Positions 1 to 3,904 of a stretch of DNA of 6,057 nt are shown piece by piece. The translations under genes and the position numbers were made by a program. Within the stretch, counting starts at the first letter, position 1; every line of letters starts with the position of its first letter. The stretch spans positions 1-6,057 of the forward strand of contig CAAGND010000226.1 of NCBI GenBank assembly GCA_900771185.1. Reading direction: 5' to 3'. The notes below the pieces were generated by a model. That model was given only the letters and a program-made list of their open reading frames with translations. It did no database searches and had not been told where the DNA came from. Source of the DNA: Clostridia bacterium (GTDB taxonomy: Bacteria > Bacillota > Clostridia > Oscillospirales > Acutalibacteraceae).

Positions 1-45
1 CAGAATCGCTGATTTTAAAATTTTTGATTAGCGCGGGAGCAAATG
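1..45. other. Left-edge sequence with no recognisable gene
   Basis: This short AT-rich stretch lies beyond the end of the tRNA-Val transcript. It contains a weak imperfect inverted repeat (arms about 7-14 and 26-33, with two G-T pairs and an AT-rich loop). It has no followed T-run in either direction and I cannot assign it a role. No start codon with a ribosome binding site is visible. Whatever gene lies to the left starts or ends outside the window. Confidence 0.4.
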
Positions 46-85
46 AAAAACTCCAAAACCCTTATACAAGGATTTTGGAGTTTTA
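46..85 (-). terminator. Intrinsic terminator of tRNA-Val
   Basis: The segment folds into a long hairpin. Outer arms AAAACTCCAAAA and TTTTGGAGTTTT pair perfectly, then comes one mismatch, then an inner CCTT/AAGG stem closed by an ATAC loop. Read on the minus strand it begins four bases after the encoded CCA end of the tRNA and finishes in TTTTT, as expected for a Rho-independent terminator. The plus strand also ends in a T-rich tail (TTTTATCTT), so it could stop a convergent transcript arriving from the left as well. Confidence 0.85.
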
Positions 86-88
86 TCT

Positions 89-164
89 TGGTGGACGTTA
101 ACGGACTTGAACCGCTGACCCTTCGCACGTCAAGCGAATGCTCTACCAGCTGAGCTAAACGTCC
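89..164 (-). tRNA. tRNA-Val, anticodon GAC
   Basis: The reverse complement folds as a complete 76-base cloverleaf. The acceptor stem is GGACGTT with AACGTCC, followed by discriminator A and an encoded CCA. The D arm is GCTC/GAGC around an AGCTGGTA loop. The anticodon stem TTCGC/GCGAA encloses TTGACGT, giving anticodon GAC, which reads valine codons GUC and GUU. The T arm is AGCGG/CCGTT with the standard TTCAAGT loop and one G-U pair. There is no intron and no mismatch in the acceptor stem. It appears to be a single-gene transcript with its own promoter and terminator. The tRNA scaffold and anticodon are read directly from the sequence. Confidence 0.97.
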
Positions 165-199
165 ATATAAATCTTGTACTTGCCTGTTCAGCAGGGAAT

Positions 200-228
200 A
201 TTATATACGAAGACTTTGAAAAAAGCAA
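200..228 (-). promoter_or_regulatory. Sigma-A type promoter for tRNA-Val
   Basis: On the minus strand a TTGCTT -35 element (223-228) is followed after exactly 17 bases by a perfect TATAAT -10 element (200-205). Transcription would start near position 193, about 29 bases before the mature tRNA 5' end, leaving a short leader for RNase P to remove. The position directly upstream of a stable RNA gene and the spacing make this a convincing housekeeping promoter. Confidence 0.8.
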
Positions 229-272
229 GAGAAAATGCAAAAATATTTAAACTTTTTTAAAACGGTAAGAAT

Positions 273-311
273 TCTGCCCCGGCAGGCGGCTATTTCGCCT
301 GTCGGGGCAGA
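273..311 (-). terminator. Long GC-rich hairpin after bofA, probable terminator
   Basis: Arms 273-288 and 296-311 pair over 16 positions around a 7-base loop. All pairs are Watson-Crick except 282/302, which is G-U in a plus-strand RNA and an A-C mismatch in a minus-strand RNA. The hairpin starts two bases after the bofA stop codon, so it probably ends the yaaL-bofA transcript. The tail on the minus strand (AATTCTTACCGTTTT) is only moderately T-rich, so termination may be incomplete, or the structure may mainly protect the 3' end. No T-run follows on the plus strand. Confidence 0.6.
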
Positions 312-313
312 GA

Positions 314-580
314 CTATCTGAATATTATGTTCGTCAGCAGCATGCCGATTACTCCCGGCATACCCAACACCGCCGCTGCCGATATTGAATACCAGTTGAC
401 GGCGAGACACACGCCGGTAGCCATGCCGGCAAGATTCACGGCAAAGAGCGCGGCGATACCCTGCAACGCTGACAGAAGCAGAGAGGAAAAGCCTCGCTTT
501 GAAGTCACGGCTGCCGCGGCAACGGCAATCGCACCTATACCGAGCGAGACTGCGAGCGCCGCTTTCAGCCCTGTGCTCAT
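314..580 (-). CDS. bofA: BofA-like pro-sigma-K processing inhibitor family protein
   Basis: This is an 88-residue hydrophobic protein, the usual BofA size (87 in Bacillus subtilis). Two membrane segments are visible (about residues 5-25 and 33-60), followed by a third hydrophobic stretch with the family hallmark LGMPGV (72-77). In B. subtilis, BofA works with SpoIVFA in the outer forespore membrane to hold the intramembrane protease SpoIVFB inactive, delaying pro-sigma-K cleavage. By my recall the residues important there are N48, N61 and T64; this protein has N49, N62 and S65 in the matching context. The start is set by a strong AAAGGAGGT ribosome site and overlaps the yaaL stop (TGATG). The yaaL neighbour supports the call. 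Whether this organism has SpoIVFB and a pro-sequence on sigma-K is unknown, so the molecular target is inferred. Confidence 0.82.
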   Translation of the reverse strand: MSTGLKAALAVSLGIGAIAVAAAAVTSKRGFSSLLLSALQGIAALFAVNLAGMATGVCLAVNWYSISAAAVLGMPGVIGMLLTNIIFR

Positions 581-870
581 CAGCCGAAATACCTCCTTTC
601 GGGTTCATAGCAGACGGTAATATCGCTGCTTTCAATGTTTTCTTCCTTTGCTATTTTTATAAGCCTGTGATAGCGGCACTTCAGAGACTCCAATTCAAAT
701 ATTGCCGCCTCGACGAGATCCTCATCATCGCAATATTCAAATCTCATATAGGCCGCATCCATTTCACGTTTGAGTGTGCGGATATCTTCAAGCAGTTTTT
801 CCTCCCGTGTCGGGCCTTCGTCATTCTTTTTCAGCTTCCCGGCAAGAAAATATTTAAGGTCGATATCCAT
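580..870 (-). CDS. yaaL: DUF2508 / YaaL-like small helical protein
   Basis: A 96-residue, charged, soluble protein with no signal peptide or membrane segment. The middle (about residues 21-77) is predicted helical and fits the DUF2508 pattern: an acidic/basic helix with LLEDIRTLKREM, then a second helix with AAIFELESLKCRYHRLIKIAKEE. The C-terminal tail (about 78-96) is less conserved. B. subtilis yaaL, a 74-residue protein of unknown function, sits directly before bofA, and the same order here is the best support for the assignment. The ATG is preceded at 8 bases by GGGAGG (879-884). It is the first gene of the two-gene unit and is followed by bofA with a one-base stop/start overlap, so translation is probably coupled. 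Expression in the sporulating mother cell is inferred from the upstream sigma-E-like promoter. No biochemical function is known to me. Confidence 0.75.
   Translation of the reverse strand: MDIDLKYFLAGKLKKNDEGPTREEKLLEDIRTLKREMDAAYMRFEYCDDEDLVEAAIFELESLKCRYHRLIKIAKEENIESSDITVCYEPERRYFG
591..599 (-). promoter_or_regulatory. Strong ribosome binding site for bofA inside yaaL
   Basis: The minus strand reads AAAGGAGGT, near-perfect complementarity to the 16S rRNA 3' end, 11 bases before the bofA ATG. It lies within the last codons of yaaL. This fixes the bofA start at 580 and suggests bofA is translated at least as well as yaaL, rather than relying only on re-initiation at the TGATG overlap. Confidence 0.85.
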
Positions 871-891
871 TTTTTTGTCCTCCCAGTGTTA

Positions 892-920
892 ATTGTATAG
901 CAATTATGGGACAAATATGA
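892..920 (-). promoter_or_regulatory. Sigma-E (mother-cell sporulation) type promoter for yaaL-bofA
   Basis: On the minus strand, TCATATT (914-920) is followed after 14 bases by TATACAAT (892-899). The B. subtilis sigma-E consensus as I recall it is KMATATT, 13-15 bases, CATACAMT. The -35 element therefore fits fully, the spacer is ideal and the -10 element differs only in its first base. Transcription would start near 885, putting the yaaL ribosome site (879-884) at the very 5' end of the mRNA. B. subtilis bofA is known to be under sigma-E control, so the match is in the biologically expected place. A sigma-A -35 element at the correct distance is not evident on this strand. Confidence 0.72.
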
Positions 921-921
921 T
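893..921 (+). promoter_or_regulatory. Possible sigma-A promoter for the manA operon
   Basis: TTGTAT (893-898) and TATGAT (916-921) are separated by 17 bases. The -10 element matches the consensus at five of six positions, but the -35 element matches only at its TTG. Transcription would start near 928, giving an approximately 70-base AT-rich leader before manA. No operator palindrome, CRE site or riboswitch fold is obvious in that leader. It occupies almost exactly the same bases as the leftward sigma-E-like promoter. Other weaker AT-rich -10 candidates exist nearer manA, so the exact start is uncertain. Confidence 0.5.
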
Positions 922-983
922 AAAATAATTCAGTATATTGATATTTTTGGAATACATAGGGTTGAAAAATCTTTTCCCGAATG

Positions 984-991
984 AAAGGAAG
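984..991 (+). promoter_or_regulatory. Ribosome binding site that sets the manA start
   Basis: AAAGGAAG lies 6 bases before the ATG at 998. The reading frame stays open further upstream to a possible TTG at 938, but that codon has no purine-rich site at a suitable distance. The 20 extra residues it would add do not resemble the family N-terminus, so 998 is preferred. Confidence 0.8.
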
Positions 992-997
992 ACTAAT

Positions 998-1945
998 ATG
1001 GAGCTTTATCCTTTTAAGCTTGTCCCGTTTGTCTCGGAGACCGTCTGGGGAGGTCGCAGGCTGATAGATGAATATAACGTGAAAACAGAAAAACGCAATG
1101 CCGCGGAGGCGTGGGTCATGTCATGCCATGCCAACGGCTCGTCTGTTATTGAAAACGGTGAATTGGCCGGACGTTCTCTCAGAGAGGTTTTTTCACAGCA
1201 CCCGGAGATAGGCGGCAAGCACTGCGCGGATTTTTCCGATTTCCCCGTGCTCATCAAGCTTATCGATGCGGCGGCCGACCTTTCGGTGCAGGTGCATCCC
1301 GATGATGCCTACTGCGCGGTTAAAGGTTCCGGAGCGGGCAAGACAGAGTCGTGGTATATTCTTGACTGCGAGCCCGGCGCCTATCTGCTTCTCGGCTTTA
1401 AGGAAAAGATAAGCAAGGAGTGCTTTGAACAGGCAATCAGGACGGATACTCTCACCGATTATGTCTGCAAGGTGCCTGTGAAAAAGGGCGATTTCTTCTT
1501 CATTGAGGCGGGAACGCTTCATGCTATCTGTAAAGGTATTTTACTTGCCGAGGTTCAGCAGAACTCCGATACTACATACAGGATATATGACTACGGGCGC
1601 ATGGGTCTCGACGGAAAGCCCCGTGAGCTGCATGTGGCGGATGCCGTGAACGTGACGAGGCTTGAAAAATATGAAAATCCGTGTAAACCAACGGTTGTCG
1701 GTCAAAAAACACAGCTTGTGTCATGCCCGTTTTTCACTGAATATGTCTTTGAAACACATGGCAGCATGACGGATTCGGCGGATGACGATTCGTTTGTTTC
1801 CCTGCTGATTCTTGACGGAGAGGGAAAGTTGCAGTGTAAAGGTTATTCACTTGACATTAAAAAAGGCGACAGTGTGTTCCTCCCGGCGGGGTGCGGAGAG
1901 TTTGAACTCTGCGGAAAACTGAAAATTCTTCAAACAAGAGTCTGA
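998..1945 (+). CDS. manA: Mannose-6-phosphate isomerase, class I (zinc-dependent)
   Basis: Cytoplasmic enzyme that interconverts mannose-6-phosphate and fructose-6-phosphate, feeding mannose into glycolysis or supplying mannose-6-phosphate for glycan synthesis. From the ATG at 998 the protein is 315 residues, the same length as Bacillus ManA-type enzymes and shorter than the enterobacterial form. The N-terminus LYPFKLVPFVSETVWGG is typical. Zinc ligands are all present: Q98 and H100 in VQVHPDD, E117 in KTESWY and H175 in AGTLHAI. The conserved arginine (R195) is in TTYRIYDYGR. The C-terminal part (about 240-315) is the second cupin-like domain. It is the first gene of the three-gene rightward set, 23 bases before the ABC-F gene. 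The divergent neighbour is the yaaL-bofA unit. No truncation or missing key residue is seen. The next gene but one being a glycosidase supports a sugar-catabolic role here, but a housekeeping role is equally possible. Confidence 0.95.
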   Translation: MELYPFKLVPFVSETVWGGRRLIDEYNVKTEKRNAAEAWVMSCHANGSSVIENGELAGRSLREVFSQHPEIGGKHCADFSDFPVLIKLIDAAADLSVQVHPDDAYCAVKGSGAGKTESWYILDCEPGAYLLLGFKEKISKECFEQAIRTDTLTDYVCKVPVKKGDFFFIEAGTLHAICKGILLAEVQQNSDTTYRIYDYGRMGLDGKPRELHVADAVNVTRLEKYENPCKPTVVGQKTQLVSCPFFTEYVFETHGSMTDSADDDSFVSLLILDGEGKLQCKGYSLDIKKGDSVFLPAGCGEFELCGKLKILQTRV

Positions 1946-1968
1946 ATATATTTGAACGGAAAAACAAA

Positions 1969-3888
1969 ATGGCAGTTTTAAGTGTACAAAATCTGAAAAT
2001 GGAGTTCGGCGAGCGTCTGCTTTTCGATTCGGTGAGCTTTGAAGTGGGCGAGCACGAGAAAATAGGCTTCATCGGCTCGAACGCATCGGGCAAGACCACT
2101 CTTTTCAAGCTTATAATCGGGGAACTTGAGCCGTCCGGCGGAGAGATATTCAAGGGAAAGAACGTAAAAGTCGGCTATCTCGAGCAGCATGCCTGTGCGA
2201 ACAGCACAAAGAATGTCTATGATGAGCTGGAGAGCGTGTTTTCTCCGCTTATGGAGAAGGAGCACCGCCTGGAGGAATTGTCGGAGCTTATAGACGGCGG
2301 AAACGGAGATATCAACGCCATGATAGCCGAACAGCAGAGACTTCAGAGCGAATTTGAGAGCGGCGGCGGGCTGACTTACAGGAGCAGAACCCGCTCAGCG
2401 CTCACAGGTCTCGGCTTTTCGCAGAGCGATTTTTCGCTCCCCTGTTCAAAGCTCAGCGGCGGTCAGCGCTCAAAGCTCGCCTTGGGCAAGCTTTTGCTGA
2501 GCGAACCTGACTTAATATTGCTCGATGAGCCGACAAACCATATTGACCTCATAAGCCTCGAATGGCTTGAGAGCTTTTTGAAAGATTTCAGGGGCAGTGC
2601 GATAATCATATCGCATGACCGTTATTTTCTTGACAATGTGACAACAAAGACGATGCTCCTTGAACACGAGAGTATCAGTGTGTGGAACGGCGGCTATTCC
2701 CGCTTTCTTGAGCAGAAAACAGAGCAGGATGAGCTTGACCGCCGGCACTATGAGCGGCAGATGGAGGAGATACACCGCCTCGAGGGCATAGTTGAGCAGC
2801 AGAAGCGCTGGCGGCACTTTATCACGGCGGAAAGCAAGCAGAAAATGCTCGATAAAAAGCTCGCTCAGGTGAACGCGCCGAAAAATGAAAATAGAACGCT
2901 GGAGTTTTCGTTCGGAGACGTCTCGAGGACGGGAGACGAGGTTCTGAATGTATCAGGTCTTTCAAAATCCTTCGGGGAAAATCATCTTTTTGATAATGTT
3001 GAATTTGGAATACGCAGGGGAGAACGGGCGTTTCTGCTCGGCGCGAACGGCTGCGGAAAAACGACGCTTCTGAAGATTCTTATGGGCATTGAAAATGCCG
3101 ACTCAGGAAGCTTTGATTTTGGGACGGGCGTGAAGCCCGGATATTTTGACCAGACACTCTCATCGCTTGACTATTCCAAAACGGCGATAGATGAGATATG
3201 GGATGAACACCGCGATTTCACCGAGACACGGGTGCGCACCCTGCTCGGCAGCTTTCTGTTTGCGGGTGACGATGTATATAAGAAAATAGACTGCCTCAGC
3301 GGCGGTGAAAAGGCGCGGCTGTCCATATTGAAGCTCATGCTTTCCGGCGCCAATTTCCTGCTGCTCGATGAGCCGACAAACCATCTGGATATCCCGTCGA
3401 GGGAGGCACTTGAGGAGGCACTTTTGAGTTTCGGCGGCACTATGCTCGTGGTGTCTCACGACAGATATTTTATCAACAAGCTTTCAACGCGCGTGCTGCG
3501 CATCGGTATGGACGGCGCTCAGACGGTTGACGGAGGCTATGATGATTATGCCGGACGGCTGACCGCCGAAGCGCAGGAAAAAGTGAGGGTCAGCAAAACC
3601 GTCGGCAAGGGCGGCGAGGACTATAAACGGCGCAAGGAGCAGGAGTCGGAGCTTCGCAGAACCGTCACCGCCCTGAAACGCATTGAAGACAGGATAAGCG
3701 CGATAGACGGAGAGCTGGCGGCAGCCGGCAGCCGGCTTTCCGATCCCGGTGTTTCTGCGGACTATGAACAGGTTCTGGAGCTTACCGGGCTTATAGACTC
3801 CCTCAATGACGAACAGACGCGGCTGATGTCTGAGTGGGAGGAGCTTGAAAACAGAAAATCGGAGCTTGAGGAGCTCCTCAAAATATAA
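1969..3888 (+). CDS. ABC-F family ATPase (YdiF/Uup-like translation factor)
   Basis: 639 residues with two ATP-binding cassettes and no membrane segments, the layout of ABC-F proteins. These bind the ribosomal E site and relieve stalled translation or, in some subfamilies, protect against antibiotics. Cassette 1 has Walker A GSNASGKT (36-43), signature LSGGQ (162-166), Walker B LILLDEP (182-188) with catalytic E187, and H-switch SHD (215-217). A charged interdomain linker spans about 243-310, the position of the P-site tRNA interaction motif. Cassette 2 has Walker A GANGCGKT (358-365), LSGGE (443-447), LLLDEP with E468, and SHD (496-498). A C-terminal coiled coil (about 550-639) resembles Uup and YdiF, and its length is close to B. 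subtilis YdiF (642). Both catalytic sites look intact. The linker is of ordinary length, which argues against a resistance-type ABC-F, though this cannot be excluded from sequence alone. The ribosome site is weak (ACGGA, 8 bases before ATG), so translation may depend on the preceding manA. Confidence 0.93.
   Translation: MAVLSVQNLKMEFGERLLFDSVSFEVGEHEKIGFIGSNASGKTTLFKLIIGELEPSGGEIFKGKNVKVGYLEQHACANSTKNVYDELESVFSPLMEKEHRLEELSELIDGGNGDINAMIAEQQRLQSEFESGGGLTYRSRTRSALTGLGFSQSDFSLPCSKLSGGQRSKLALGKLLLSEPDLILLDEPTNHIDLISLEWLESFLKDFRGSAIIISHDRYFLDNVTTKTMLLEHESISVWNGGYSRFLEQKTEQDELDRRHYERQMEEIHRLEGIVEQQKRWRHFITAESKQKMLDKKLAQVNAPKNENRTLEFSFGDVSRTGDEVLNVSGLSKSFGENHLFDNVEFGIRRGERAFLLGANGCGKTTLLKILMGIENADSGSFDFGTGVKPGYFDQTLSSLDYSKTAIDEIWDEHRDFTETRVRTLLGSFLFAGDDVYKKIDCLSGGEKARLSILKLMLSGANFLLLDEPTNHLDIPSREALEEALLSFGGTMLVVSHDRYFINKLSTRVLRIGMDGAQTVDGGYDDYAGRLTAEAQEKVRVSKTVGKGGEDYKRRKEQESELRRTVTALKRIEDRISAIDGELAAAGSRLSDPGVSADYEQVLELTGLIDSLNDEQTRLMSEWEELENRKSELEELLKI
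2519..2541 (+). repeat. Copy 1 of a 23-base perfect direct repeat (Walker B, cassette 1)
   Basis: Positions 2519-2541 are identical, including all synonymous positions, to 3362-3384. Both encode the conserved LDEPTNH segment, in the same reading frame, 843 bases (281 codons) apart. It is explained by the tandem cassette architecture, with unusually exact codon identity. Confidence 0.9.
3362..3384 (+). repeat. Copy 2 of a 23-base perfect direct repeat (Walker B, cassette 2)
   Basis: Second copy of the repeat described at 2519-2541. The flanking bases diverge immediately on both sides (isoleucine-aspartate after copy 1, leucine-aspartate after copy 2), so the identity is limited to the Walker B/D-loop core. 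Confidence 0.9.
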
Positions 3889-3904
3889 GCAAAGGGGTTT
3901 TTTT

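Noticed and set aside
7..33. Imperfect inverted repeat at the left edge
   Set aside because: Short arms with two G-T pairs and an AT-rich loop, no T-run, and no adjacent gene; consistent with chance in AT-rich DNA.
201..635. Open frame of 144 codons on the minus strand overlapping bofA and the hairpin
   Set aside because: It reads through the terminator hairpin and both real genes in another frame, is rich in Arg, Ser and Cys with low-complexity composition, and has no family resemblance. It is a shadow of bofA/yaaL.
327..900. Plus-strand open frames at 327-620 and 499-900
   Set aside because: They are antisense to bofA and yaaL, whose family matches, ribosome sites and gene order are much stronger. 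Neither has a convincing ribosome site.
938..997. N-terminal extension of manA from a TTG codon at 938
   Set aside because: It would add 20 residues not seen in the family; the ATG at 998 has a good ribosome site and gives the standard 315-residue protein.
922..997. Possible riboswitch or T-box in the manA leader
   Set aside because: The leader is short, AT-rich and shows no conserved riboswitch motif or terminator/antiterminator pair.
1006..3459. Several minus-strand open frames of 83-109 codons within manA and the ABC-F gene
   Set aside because: All lie antisense to well-supported genes, lack ribosome sites and recognisable motifs, and arise from the base composition of the coding strand.
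1969..3888. Antibiotic-resistance type ABC-F protein
   Set aside because: The interdomain linker is not extended and a Uup/YdiF-like C-terminal coiled coil is present, which fits a housekeeping translation factor better.
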